Below, one piece after another: positions 50,097-60,117 of a stretch of DNA of 64,000 nt; the first letter of the stretch is position 1; every line of letters starts with the position of its first letter. The notes under the pieces were generated by a model. That model ran no database searches. It was given only the letters and a program-made list of their open reading frames with translations, and had not been told where the DNA came from. Where the stretch lies: contig CACJQE010000002.1 of assembly GCA_902595465.1 (NCBI GenBank), positions 1-64,000 of the forward strand. The letters run 5' to 3'. The position numbers and the translations under genes were made by a program. This DNA is from an uncultured Pelagibacteraceae bacterium. Lineage in GTDB: Bacteria; Pseudomonadota; Alphaproteobacteria; Pelagibacterales; Pelagibacteraceae.

Positions 50097-52472
50097 ATGT
50101 TAGCCAAATTTTATCAAAATAATGTTTTAAAAAAACCTAGCTTAATTTTAGTATTGTTATTAATTTGTTTGTGTTTTTTTGGGTATTACTCAAAAAACTT
50201 TAGACTTGATGCGTCCTCTGAAACATTATTAATAGAGGGTGATCCTGATTTAAAATATCTAAATGAAATAAACAACAGATATGGCGCCAAAGAATTTTTG
50301 GTTCTTACTTATGCTCCAAAACAAAGTATGATAGATGAAGATTCTATTAAAAATCTTGAAAATCTTAAAAACCAAATTCAGCAACTCAAGTGGGTGCATA
50401 ATGTAATCACACTATTAGATATCCCTCTACTAAGCAGTTCTGACGAACCACTTATTGAAAGATTACAAAACTATTCTACTCTCAAATCAAAAGGTATTAA
50501 TAAAGAGAGAGGATTTAATGAAATATTAAATAGTCCTGTTTTCAGAAACTTCGTTATCAGTGAAGATGGAAAAACATCTGGTATAATAGTTTATTTAAAA
50601 TCTAAAGATAAAATTAAGGAATTTAAAAATAAAAAAGAAGAAGAATTATATAAAGATAAATTAAAAAAACAAAATCATCAAAATATTTTAGAGATTAGAC
50701 AAGTAATAGAAAATTTCAGCTCATCTAGCAAAATTCATTTAGGTGGTATTCCTATGATTGCTGATGATATGATGACTTTTATTAAAAATGACATAATTGT
50801 TTTTGGGCTTGGAGTTTTTTTATTTATTATTGCAACTCTGTGGTATGTCTTTAGAAGACTGATATGGATAATTGTGCCTATAAGCAGTTGTTTTTTTTCA
50901 GTTATAATAATGACAGGACTTCTTGGTCTCTTAGGATGGAAAGTTACCGTTATATCATCTAATTTTATAGCTTTAATGTTGATATTAACAATGGCCATGA
51001 ACATTCATATCAGCACAAGATATCTTCAACTTTCAAAACAATTTCCGAAGTTAAATAAATTTAAAATTATTTCTTTAACAACGAGTAAAATGTTTTGGCC
51101 TATTTTGTATACAGCTTTAACAACTATATTTGCTTTCTTGTCTTTGGTGTTCAGCGAAATAAAACCAATAATAGATTTTGGGTTTATGATGACTTTTGGT
51201 CTAATAATTTCATTTATTATTACTTTTAGTCTATTGCCGACGTTAATTAATTTAATTAATTTTAATAAAGTTTCTTTAAAAGAGGAAAGAGGTACTACCA
51301 TAACTAACTTTTTTAGTAGCATTTCAGTTTCAAACCAAAATACTATTTTTGGATCAACCTTAATAATTATATTTCTAAGTATATTAGGAATTTCAAAGCT
51401 TGAAGTTGAAAATAGTTTTATAAATTATTTTGATAAAAATACTGAAATTTATAAAGGAATGAAGCTCATTGATGAAAAGTTGGGTGGCACAACACCTCTT
51501 GAAGTTATTTTAAAATTTCCGAAACAAGATGAAGCTGAACAAAAATTAGAAAATGAAGAGGATGATTGGGGAGATGAAGATGAGAATGATGAAAAATATT
51601 GGTTTACTAAAGACAAAATTGATAAGATAAAAAAAGTTCATAATTATTTGGATTCTTTAGAGCCAATTGGAAAAGTTCTCTCTTTTTCATCAATAATTGA
51701 TGTTGCTACTCAATTAAATAATAATAAAGAACTTGGCTCTTTAGAAATGGGCGTCTTATATACTAAGATCCCAGATAACATAAAAAAAGAAATTGTTGAT
51801 CCATATATATCTATAAAAGACTCTGAGGCTAGAATAAGCTTAAGAATCAAAGACTCATTAGATAATCTGAGGAGAAATGATTTGCTTATTAAAATAAATT
51901 CAGATCTTGAAAATAAATTAAATTTAAAGAAGGATGAATATAAATTAGGTGGAGTATTAATTTTGTTTAATAATCTTTTACAAAGTTTATTTAAATCTCA
52001 AATTTTAACACTTGGATTTGTTATGCTTGGAATTTTTATAATGTTTATAATTCTTTTTAAAAATTTAAAATTAGCTTTAATAGGTGTTGTTCCAAATTTT
52101 ATAGCAGCTTTTTTTATATTAGGTTTGATTGGATTATTAGGAATTCCTCTTGATATGATGACAATTACAATAGCAGCAATAACTATAGGTATAGCTGTAG
52201 ATAATAGCATTCATTATATTTATAGATTTAAAGAGGAGTACGCAAAATTAAAAAGTTATAATAAGACACTTAAATTGTGCCACTCAACAGTCGGTAAAGC
52301 TATTTTAAATACTTCAATTACAATAGTTTTTGGATTTTCAATTTTAGTAATGTCAAATTTTATACCAACAATTTACTTTGGTGTATTCACGGGGATTGCT
52401 ATGTTGCTTGCAATGGTTTCAGTTTTAACACTTTTACCTTCTTTATTGCTTAAAATTAAACCATTCAATTAA
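50097..52472 (+). CDS. RND/MMPL family transporter
   Basis: Two blocks of TM helices with large loops; GIPLDMMTITIAAITIGIAVDNSIHYIYRFKEE. Confidence 0.88.
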   Translation: MLAKFYQNNVLKKPSLILVLLLICLCFFGYYSKNFRLDASSETLLIEGDPDLKYLNEINNRYGAKEFLVLTYAPKQSMIDEDSIKNLENLKNQIQQLKWVHNVITLLDIPLLSSSDEPLIERLQNYSTLKSKGINKERGFNEILNSPVFRNFVISEDGKTSGIIVYLKSKDKIKEFKNKKEEELYKDKLKKQNHQNILEIRQVIENFSSSSKIHLGGIPMIADDMMTFIKNDIIVFGLGVFLFIIATLWYVFRRLIWIIVPISSCFFSVIIMTGLLGLLGWKVTVISSNFIALMLILTMAMNIHISTRYLQLSKQFPKLNKFKIISLTTSKMFWPILYTALTTIFAFLSLVFSEIKPIIDFGFMMTFGLIISFIITFSLLPTLINLINFNKVSLKEERGTTITNFFSSISVSNQNTIFGSTLIIIFLSILGISKLEVENSFINYFDKNTEIYKGMKLIDEKLGGTTPLEVILKFPKQDEAEQKLENEEDDWGDEDENDEKYWFTKDKIDKIKKVHNYLDSLEPIGKVLSFSSIIDVATQLNNNKELGSLEMGVLYTKIPDNIKKEIVDPYISIKDSEARISLRIKDSLDNLRRNDLLIKINSDLENKLNLKKDEYKLGGVLILFNNLLQSLFKSQILTLGFVMLGIFIMFIILFKNLKLALIGVVPNFIAAFFILGLIGLLGIPLDMMTITIAAITIGIAVDNSIHYIYRFKEEYAKLKSYNKTLKLCHSTVGKAILNTSITIVFGFSILVMSNFIPTIYFGVFTGIAMLLAMVSVLTLLPSLLLKIKPFN

Positions 52473-53017
52473 TGATTGAAGATATTCAAGATTTTTTAAT
52501 ACAAGTAACATTATTTGATTATATTTTTTTTGTATTAACCATTTATTTTTTAATTCAAGGATCTAGAAAAGGTTTTGTTTTAAGTTTATTGTCAGCTGCC
52601 AAATGGGTTTTGGCATATATTTTAACAATTTATTTATTTCCGAAAGTAAAGCCTTACTTTGATGGTATTTTAGACAGTGAATATGTTCTTGATTTAACTG
52701 TTGGTGTAATATTATTTATCTTAATAATATTTCTTATTCTTTTAGGAAATAAAGCAATAAGTAAAGTTGTTACTTACACTGGATTAGGTTCAATCGATAA
52801 AGTTTTTGGTTTTTTCTTTGGAATCGCTAAAAGCTATGTACTAATTGTTTGTTTGTTCACTGCTATTGATGTTGTCTACGATAGCAAAAAATGGCCGTTA
52901 AATTTAAAAGATTCGTTAACATTTCCTTGGGTTGAAAAAGGTAGTATCTATCTTATAAAGGTATTTCCAAATCAAAAACAATATGAAGACGCTAAAGAAA
53001 AAGTTCAAGATGTATAA
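52472..53017 (+). CDS. cvpA: CvpA family protein
   Basis: FDYIFFVLTIYFLIQGSRKGFVLSLLSAAKWVLAYI; directly upstream of purF. Confidence 0.9.
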   Translation: MIEDIQDFLIQVTLFDYIFFVLTIYFLIQGSRKGFVLSLLSAAKWVLAYILTIYLFPKVKPYFDGILDSEYVLDLTVGVILFILIIFLILLGNKAISKVVTYTGLGSIDKVFGFFFGIAKSYVLIVCLFTAIDVVYDSKKWPLNLKDSLTFPWVEKGSIYLIKVFPNQKQYEDAKEKVQDV

Positions 53018-54452
53018 CCCTAAATTAAAAGAGGAATGTGCCGTCTTTGGTATAAGCAACACACCAGAAGCATCGACCTTAACGGCTTTAGGACTTCATG
53101 CATTACAACATAGAGGGCAAGAAGGTTGTGGAATTGTATCATTTGATGGCGAAAAATATCACTCTGAAAAAAGATTTGGTTTAGTTGGTGATAACTTTAA
53201 CGATGAAAAAGTTTTAAAAAACTTACCAGGAAATTATGCAATAGGTCACAATAGATATTCTACAACTGGCGGAACTGCTTTAAGAAATGTGCAGCCATTC
53301 TTTGCTGATACTAATTCAGGTGGAATTGGAGTTGCGCATAATGGCAACCTAACAAATGCCATAACACTTAGAAATAAAATGGTTGAAGAAGGCTCAATTT
53401 TTTACACAACATCAGATACTGAAACCATAGTAAAACTAATAGCAAAATCAAAAAGACCAAAGACAATCGATAAAGTTATTGATGCTCTGTTTCAAATTCA
53501 AGGGGGATATGCATTAGTAATGATGACACAAAATACTCTTATTGGAGTAAGAGATCCTTATGGAATTAGACCTCTAGTTATTGGAAAATTGAAAAACTCT
53601 TACGTTTTTGCATCTGAGACATGTGCATTTGATATTATTGGTGCAAAGTTTGTTAGAGAAGTTGAAAATGGTGAAATTGTTTATGTCGAAAATGATGAAT
53701 TGAAAAGTATTAAGCCATTTCCCCAAAAAAAAGTAAGACCATGTGTATTTGAATATATTTATTTTTCGAGACCAGATAGTATTTTAAATGGCAAAACAGC
53801 TTATGAATATCGTAAAAAATTTGGAGCAGAATTAGCTAAAGAAGATAATTTAGAAGCTGACCTAGTTGTACCAGTTCCAGACTCTGGTAATGCTGCAGCA
53901 TTAGGTTATGCAGAAGAAAAAAAAATAAACTTTGATCTAGGTTTAATAAGAAATCATTATGTTGGAAGAACTTTTATAGAACCTTCACAGCAAATTAGAA
54001 GTTTAGGAGTTAAATTAAAATTAAATGCAAATGTTTCAGTTATTAAAAATAAGAAAATTATTTTAGTTGATGACTCTCTTGTAAGAGGAACTACATCTTC
54101 AAAGATTGTAAAAATGTTGTATGATAATGGAGCTAAAGAGATACATGTTAGGATAGCTAGTCCAGAAATAAAATACCCCGATTTTTATGGAGTTGATACA
54201 CCTACAAAAAAAGAACTGTTAGCAGCAAATAAATCAGTAGATGAAATAAAAGAATTTATAAAAGCAAAATCACTTAAATTTTTAACGTTAGATGGTTTGT
54301 ATCGAGGAATGGGTTTTGAAAAGAGAAATGATGCTTATCCACAATTAACTGATCATCATTTTACTGGTGATTATCCAGTAAAAATAATTGATGAACTTGG
54401 AGAGGATAAAGTTACACAATTATCATTATTAAGTACTGGGTCTAGTAATTAA
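53010..54452 (+). CDS. purF: Amidophosphoribosyltransferase
   Basis: Short propeptide then catalytic Cys (MYNPKLKEECAVFGI), ALQHRGQEGCGIVSFDG, HNRYSTTG, ILVDDSLVRGTTS. Start set at 53010 rather than the track's 52983. Confidence 0.95.
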   Translation: MYNPKLKEECAVFGISNTPEASTLTALGLHALQHRGQEGCGIVSFDGEKYHSEKRFGLVGDNFNDEKVLKNLPGNYAIGHNRYSTTGGTALRNVQPFFADTNSGGIGVAHNGNLTNAITLRNKMVEEGSIFYTTSDTETIVKLIAKSKRPKTIDKVIDALFQIQGGYALVMMTQNTLIGVRDPYGIRPLVIGKLKNSYVFASETCAFDIIGAKFVREVENGEIVYVENDELKSIKPFPQKKVRPCVFEYIYFSRPDSILNGKTAYEYRKKFGAELAKEDNLEADLVVPVPDSGNAAALGYAEEKKINFDLGLIRNHYVGRTFIEPSQQIRSLGVKLKLNANVSVIKNKKIILVDDSLVRGTTSSKIVKMLYDNGAKEIHVRIASPEIKYPDFYGVDTPTKKELLAANKSVDEIKEFIKAKSLKFLTLDGLYRGMGFEKRNDAYPQLTDHHFTGDYPVKIIDELGEDKVTQLSLLSTGSSN

Positions 54453-55009
54453 TGAAAAAAGTAAATTTTACTGAAATGAAAAATGGTTCAAAAGAAGATT
54501 ATGAATTATTAGAAAAGTATGAAAAAAATTTTGAGCGTAAAACTGCAGATAGACTACTTAAATATCTTGCAAGTCAAACGACAACTCTTGAGGGCTATCA
54601 AATAACTAGATTAGAACATTCCTTGCAAGCAGCAACAAGAGCGTACAAGAATGGAGAAAGTGAAGAGATGGTTGTAGCAACTTTACTTCATGACATAGGA
54701 GATGACTTAGCACCTATGAATCATTCTCAATATGCGGCTTCAATAATAAGACCATATGTTTCAGAAAAAACATATTGGATAATACTTCATCATGGTCTTT
54801 TTCAAACTTATTACAGTGCTCATCATTTAGGAGGAGATAGAAACGCTAGGGATAAATTCAAAGATCACAAATATTATCAAGATACAGTTGATTTTTGTGA
54901 AAAATATGACCAGTCTTCTTTTGATCCTAATTACAAATCTATGTCTTTAGAAGAATTTGAACCAATGGTGAAAAAAATATTTGATAGAAAACCTTTTTAT
55001 CATCACTAA
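54452..55009 (+). CDS. HD-domain protein with PhnZ-like features (candidate diiron oxygenase or phosphohydrolase)
   Basis: GYQITRLEHSLQAATRAY, VVATLLHDIGDDLAP, IILHHGLFQ, EKYDQSSFDP supply HD-family metal ligands and the QLEHSLQ-like PhnZ signature. Confidence 0.75.
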   Translation: MKKVNFTEMKNGSKEDYELLEKYEKNFERKTADRLLKYLASQTTTLEGYQITRLEHSLQAATRAYKNGESEEMVVATLLHDIGDDLAPMNHSQYAASIIRPYVSEKTYWIILHHGLFQTYYSAHHLGGDRNARDKFKDHKYYQDTVDFCEKYDQSSFDPNYKSMSLEEFEPMVKKIFDRKPFYHH

Positions 55010-55023
55010 TTTTTAAAAAAAAC

Positions 55024-56973
55024 ATGGCTAACAAACTTAAGGAAGAAAAAAGTCCGTATTTAAAGCAGCATAAAGACAATCCTGTAAATTGGTTTGCTTG
55101 GAATAAAGAAAGTTTAGAACAGGCAAAAAAAGAAAAAAAACCAATATTTCTCAGTGTTGGATATGCGAGCTGTCATTGGTGTCATGTTATGGCTCATGAA
55201 AGTTTTGAAGATGATCAAACAGCTAAGATAATGAATGAAAAATTTATAAATATTAAAGTTGATAGAGAAGAAAGACCGGATTTAGATTATGTTTTTCAAA
55301 GAAGTTTATCTATTTTAACAGGAACCCAAGGAGGTTGGCCTTTATCGATGTTTCTTGATGAAAATGGTGTTCCTTTTACTGGTGGAACTTATTTCCCACC
55401 AAAAGAAATGCATGGAAGACCAGATTTTCAAAAAGTTCTATATAATGTTTCTGACGTATATAATAAGAATAGAGAGAAAATTCTTGATCAAGCGCCCCAA
55501 ATGCAAGAAATATTTGGTAAAATTAATCAAAGATCAGCAGTATTAAATCAACCTTTAGAACCGTTTTTAGAAAAAATTATACAGCACCTTGATAAAGATA
55601 ATGGAAGTTTCAAGGGAGCTCCTAAGTTTCCCCAATTTTATTTATTTGATGCAATGTTTTATTTTTATTTAAAAACAGGAAAAGAAGAATACTTCAAACC
55701 TGTTAAAACTTTACTTTACAATATTTCTTCAAAAGGAATGTATGATCATCTAGCTGGAGGTATAGCAAGATATACTGTCGATGAAAATTGGATAGTCCCC
55801 CACTTCGAAAAAATGCTTTATGATAATATTCAATATATCGGATTGTTAAACAAATTCTTTCTAAAAACCAATAATCTTTATTATAAAAAAAAGTTAGAGC
55901 AAACTGTAAATTTTATTAATTCAGAATTTAAAAATGATTTTGATCTTTATGGATCTGCATATGATGCTGATAGTGATGGTGTTGAGGGGAAATATTATGT
56001 GTGGAATTATGCAGAGCTAAAAAATACTCTGGGTCCTAAATTTAATTTATTTGCAAAAAAATATAATTTAACTGAAGAGGGAAATTTTGAAGGTAATAAT
56101 ATTTTAATAGAAACTAATAATAAACTTTCCGACGATGAGATTAAAGAAATCTCAAACACAGAAAAAATTTTATTAGATCAAAGAAACAAACGTACTAAAC
56201 CATTATTTGATGATAAATCTCAAACTGATCAAAATTGTTTTTTATTAGAAACACTTCTTCTTTCATCGCTAGTAACTGATAATGAAGAATTAAAACAAAA
56301 TACTCTTACTGGTATAAATATATTGGAAAAATATTTATCAGACAAAGTTTTCCATTGTTACCAAGACACAGAGATTGACGCTTTTTTGGAAGATTACGTA
56401 TACTATGCTAGTCTTTTAATAACTATTTATGAATTAGATGGTGAGGTTAAAAACTTAGAAAAAGCAAAAGATATATTAATAGAAACCTGGGAATACTTCT
56501 TTGATAAAAAATCAGGATTAATGCAAAAAAATAAAATATTAGATAATGACCTTTTTGTTCAACCAGTAGATCTTAATGATAATAATATACCGAATGGAAA
56601 TAGTGTGTATTTAAACTTATGCAACAAGCTATATATAATAACTAGTGATAAAATATGGTTTGAAAAAATTGAGATTTTAAAGAAAAGTTTCCACCAAGTT
56701 TTAAACTCAAATTTTGCACAAATGTTTAGTTTTGTTAAATCATTGGATATTTGTAATGAAAGTATATCTTTTACAATTCATGGAAAGCAAAATTTAGATC
56801 CTAATATAAAAAAGTACTTACAAAAAAAATTTTTTACCAGGGCTACATTTAAATATCTAGATAATAAGGGAAAAGAGGCAAAAATTGTTATATGTAAAAA
56901 TCAAACTTGCTCTAACAAATTAAGTAATATAAAGGAAATTGAAGATTATCTAGAAAGAAACAATATAAGCTAA
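55024..56973 (+). CDS. YyaL/DUF255 thioredoxin-domain protein
   Basis: YLKQHKDNPVNWFAWNKESLEQAKKEKKPIFLSVGYASCHWCHVMAHESFED; TQGGWPLSMFLDENGVPFTGGTYFPP. Confidence 0.93.
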   Translation: MANKLKEEKSPYLKQHKDNPVNWFAWNKESLEQAKKEKKPIFLSVGYASCHWCHVMAHESFEDDQTAKIMNEKFINIKVDREERPDLDYVFQRSLSILTGTQGGWPLSMFLDENGVPFTGGTYFPPKEMHGRPDFQKVLYNVSDVYNKNREKILDQAPQMQEIFGKINQRSAVLNQPLEPFLEKIIQHLDKDNGSFKGAPKFPQFYLFDAMFYFYLKTGKEEYFKPVKTLLYNISSKGMYDHLAGGIARYTVDENWIVPHFEKMLYDNIQYIGLLNKFFLKTNNLYYKKKLEQTVNFINSEFKNDFDLYGSAYDADSDGVEGKYYVWNYAELKNTLGPKFNLFAKKYNLTEEGNFEGNNILIETNNKLSDDEIKEISNTEKILLDQRNKRTKPLFDDKSQTDQNCFLLETLLLSSLVTDNEELKQNTLTGINILEKYLSDKVFHCYQDTEIDAFLEDYVYYASLLITIYELDGEVKNLEKAKDILIETWEYFFDKKSGLMQKNKILDNDLFVQPVDLNDNNIPNGNSVYLNLCNKLYIITSDKIWFEKIEILKKSFHQVLNSNFAQMFSFVKSLDICNESISFTIHGKQNLDPNIKKYLQKKFFTRATFKYLDNKGKEAKIVICKNQTCSNKLSNIKEIEDYLERNNIS

Positions 56974-58268
56974 TGATAGAAACAAAGGAACAAATAATAG
57001 AACATTTTCAGTCAGGCTCAAAGGATAAATCTAATTTAAAGATTGGAGTTGAGCATGAAAAATTCATTTTTGATAAAAAAACAAATACCAGAATTGATTA
57101 TTCCAAAATCAAGAAAATGTTTGAAAATTTATATGAGTTTGGCTGGAAACCTAATTTTGAGGAAAAAAATCCAATAGCGTTAACTAAGAATGGTAAAAGT
57201 ATTACTTTAGAGCCTGGCAATCAAATAGAGCTATCTGGAGCTAAATTAAATAATATTCATGAAGCTTGTGCTGAATCTCATGAATATTTATTTGAATTAA
57301 ATCAGGTAATTGAAAAATTAGATTTTAAAATAGTAAGCTCTGGATATGATCCTATATCTAAACTTGAGGATATACCTAATAATCCAAAAAAAAGGTATGA
57401 GGTTATGACCAAAGATATGCCTGTTGGAGGAAAACTAAGTTTGGATATGATGTATAAAACTGCAGGTACGCAATTAAACTTAGATTATACTTCAGAAGAA
57501 GATTTTATAAAAAAATTTAAATTGGCAAATAATTTAGTTCCAATATCTATCGGACTTTTTGCAAACTCCTCTATAGTTGAAAAAAGTAATAGTGGATACT
57601 TATCTTACAGATCTAAAGTTTGGCAAGAAACATCTAGAGGTGGATTGCCTGAGTTTTTTTTAAAAGATGTAAATTTTGAAAAATATGCAGATTATATTAT
57701 GAATTATCCAATCTTATTTTTACAAAGTGAAGGCAATTATATATCTGGAAAAAAATATTTATTTAAAAACTTTATGAATGGAGAAATTAAAGAAATTGGA
57801 AATAAAATTCCTAGTACTAATGATCTTGATACGCATTTAGGAACCATATTTACAGAGAATAGGTTAAAAAAATATATCGAATTAAGATCAATGGATGCGT
57901 GCGGATGGGAGTGTTTGTGTGCTGGTCCTGCCCTATTTACTGGATTACTTTATGGAAATCTGGAAGAAGCTTTAGATTTAATTAAAAATTGGGAAGCTAA
58001 TGAAGTGCTTTCAGCTTATAAAAATGCCCCTAAAAATGGCTTAAAAACAAATTTGATGGGCAAGGATATTTCGTATTGGGCAGAAAGACTAATAGACATA
58101 TCAAAATCAGGATTAAAAAAGAGAGACTTTTTAAATAGAAAAAAATTAAGTGAAGCAAAGTTTTTAGATCACTTAGAAAAAATTGTAAAAAATAAAAAAA
58201 CAAATGCTGATAATATAATAAGTAAGTATTCAAATTCCGAAAATTTGAATGATTTATATGACCAATAA
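56973..58268 (+). CDS. gshA: Glutamate-cysteine ligase (plant/alphaproteobacterial type)
   Basis: KIGVEHEKFIF, ITLEPGNQIELSGA, RYEVMTKDMPVGGKLSLDMMYKTAGTQLNLDY, LRSMDACGWECLCAGPALFTGLLY. Confidence 0.93.
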   Translation: MIETKEQIIEHFQSGSKDKSNLKIGVEHEKFIFDKKTNTRIDYSKIKKMFENLYEFGWKPNFEEKNPIALTKNGKSITLEPGNQIELSGAKLNNIHEACAESHEYLFELNQVIEKLDFKIVSSGYDPISKLEDIPNNPKKRYEVMTKDMPVGGKLSLDMMYKTAGTQLNLDYTSEEDFIKKFKLANNLVPISIGLFANSSIVEKSNSGYLSYRSKVWQETSRGGLPEFFLKDVNFEKYADYIMNYPILFLQSEGNYISGKKYLFKNFMNGEIKEIGNKIPSTNDLDTHLGTIFTENRLKKYIELRSMDACGWECLCAGPALFTGLLYGNLEEALDLIKNWEANEVLSAYKNAPKNGLKTNLMGKDISYWAERLIDISKSGLKKRDFLNRKKLSEAKFLDHLEKIVKNKKTNADNIISKYSNSENLNDLYDQ

Positions 58269-59181
58269 AATTGTTGCTATACAAGGTGATAATTTAAAAA
58301 AATTAAATATCAAAACAGATACTACTATTTTTTTAGCTCATGAAGCTCAAAACAAGGGTTATAAATTATTTTATTATTATCCAGAAAATTTATCGAATAT
58401 AAGAGGAAAAACTGTAAGTGAAGGATATTTTATTAAAATTGATTATTCAAAAAAGAAATTTTATAAAATTCTAAAAAAATCAAAATTAGACTTATCCTTT
58501 GCAAAATATATTTTAATCAGACAGGATCCACCTTTTAACTTGGAATATATTTCTACAACATTAATGTTAGATAGAATCAAAGATAAAACAAAAATTATTA
58601 ATGATCCTACTTCAGTAAGAAATATTTCAGAAAAATTTTATTCTTTAAATTTTAAAAATTATATGGCGGATACAATATTTACTAAAGATTTAATTGAAAT
58701 TAAAAAATTTTTCAAAAAACATAAAAAGATAATAATTAAACCTATTCATAGCTATGGTGGCAATGATATAAATCTTATTTCAGGGAAGCTTAATTTACTT
58801 AAAATAAAACAAATATTGAAAAAACACGGTCACATTATGTGTCAAAAATTTTTAAATAAAATTAAGTTTGGAGATAAAAGAGTTTTTATTATAAATGGTA
58901 AGGTTTGCGGAGCTATATCTAGAGTTCCAAAATCAGGATCAATATTGAGCAACATGAGCAAAGGTGCAAAACCTAAAATCGCATTTTTAAGTAATAAAGA
59001 GCTAAAAATTTCAAATATAATTGCAAAAAAAATTAAGAAAGACGGAATTTACTTTGCGGGAATAGACTTTATTGATGGAAAGTTAAATGGAGATATAAAT
59101 GTAACATCACCAACGGGTATAAAAACATACTTTGATTTATCTCAGATAAACTTGGCTAAGACTTTTTGGAAAGGTTTATAG
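58258..59181 (+). CDS. gshB: Glutathione synthase
   Basis: ATP-grasp protein: ILIRQDPPFNLEYISTTLMLD, IIKPIHSYGGNDI, GAISRVPKSGSILSNMSKGAKP, VTSPTGIKTYFDLS. Confidence 0.93.
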   Translation: MTNKIVAIQGDNLKKLNIKTDTTIFLAHEAQNKGYKLFYYYPENLSNIRGKTVSEGYFIKIDYSKKKFYKILKKSKLDLSFAKYILIRQDPPFNLEYISTTLMLDRIKDKTKIINDPTSVRNISEKFYSLNFKNYMADTIFTKDLIEIKKFFKKHKKIIIKPIHSYGGNDINLISGKLNLLKIKQILKKHGHIMCQKFLNKIKFGDKRVFIINGKVCGAISRVPKSGSILSNMSKGAKPKIAFLSNKELKISNIIAKKIKKDGIYFAGIDFIDGKLNGDINVTSPTGIKTYFDLSQINLAKTFWKGL

Positions 59182-60048
59182 TTGAAAAACTTATCAAATC
59201 AGCAAAAAGGATCATCTCTTGCATTTATAGCTGTGATGTTCATCACACCAGATTCACTTTTTATAAGATTATCTTCGATAGATACATGGGGGTTATTATT
59301 CTATAGAGGTGCGATACCATTTGTAGCTGTATTAATTGGCCTTCTTATATTTTATAAAAAAAACTTTATTAAAGCATTTTTGAATGTTGGTTATGCTGGT
59401 ATTTTTTATATTATAAGTTTTTCGATTTGTAACATCACATTTATAATTTCAATCCAAAATACAAATGTAGCAAATACATTAATAATGATTGCAATGGCAC
59501 CCATGCTTTCAGCAATCCTTGGTGCAGTATTTCTAAAAGAGGTTCCCGATAAGAAGACTTGGATAGCTATAGCTATTACCTTAGTAGCTGTAATATATAT
59601 ATTCTACGACTCTCTAGAGATGGGTAACTTATTTGGTGATCTTATGGGTATAACAACAGCTTTTGGACTCGCCACCAACGCGGTAATAATCAGATCGGCA
59701 AAAGATAGAGATTTGCTACCTTCAGCAGTTGTCGGTAAGCTTACAGTAGCTCTATTTGCTCTCTTATTCGTTGAAAGTTATGAGTTAGTTGAAAAAGACC
59801 TGATTTATATACCTTTAATGTGTATTTTGTGTGTAGCAATACCATTCGTTTTGGTGACGATTGCTCCAAGATTTATACCTGCCGAGGAAGTTAATCTGTT
59901 TTTTCTTCTTGAGACCATTTTAGGACCCATTTGGGTTTGGTTAGTTATCAAAGAGCAGCCTAGTCTAGAGACAATAGTTGGTGGACTGGTAATTATATTT
60001 ACTATAGCTGTTCACTCGTATCTAAAATTAAAATCTTCCTCTAGTTAA
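59182..60048 (+). CDS. DMT/EamA family transporter (TTG start)
   Basis: AFIAVMFITPDSLFIRLSSIDTWGLLFYRGAIPF and following TM helices. Confidence 0.85.
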   Translation: MKNLSNQQKGSSLAFIAVMFITPDSLFIRLSSIDTWGLLFYRGAIPFVAVLIGLLIFYKKNFIKAFLNVGYAGIFYIISFSICNITFIISIQNTNVANTLIMIAMAPMLSAILGAVFLKEVPDKKTWIAIAITLVAVIYIFYDSLEMGNLFGDLMGITTAFGLATNAVIIRSAKDRDLLPSAVVGKLTVALFALLFVESYELVEKDLIYIPLMCILCVAIPFVLVTIAPRFIPAEEVNLFFLLETILGPIWVWLVIKEQPSLETIVGGLVIIFTIAVHSYLKLKSSSS

Positions 60049-60117
60049 AATTATTTTTCTTTTTTTCAAAATTTGTCTTGATTTAAAATTAGATCGCCCA
60101 TAAACACCGCTAATTTT

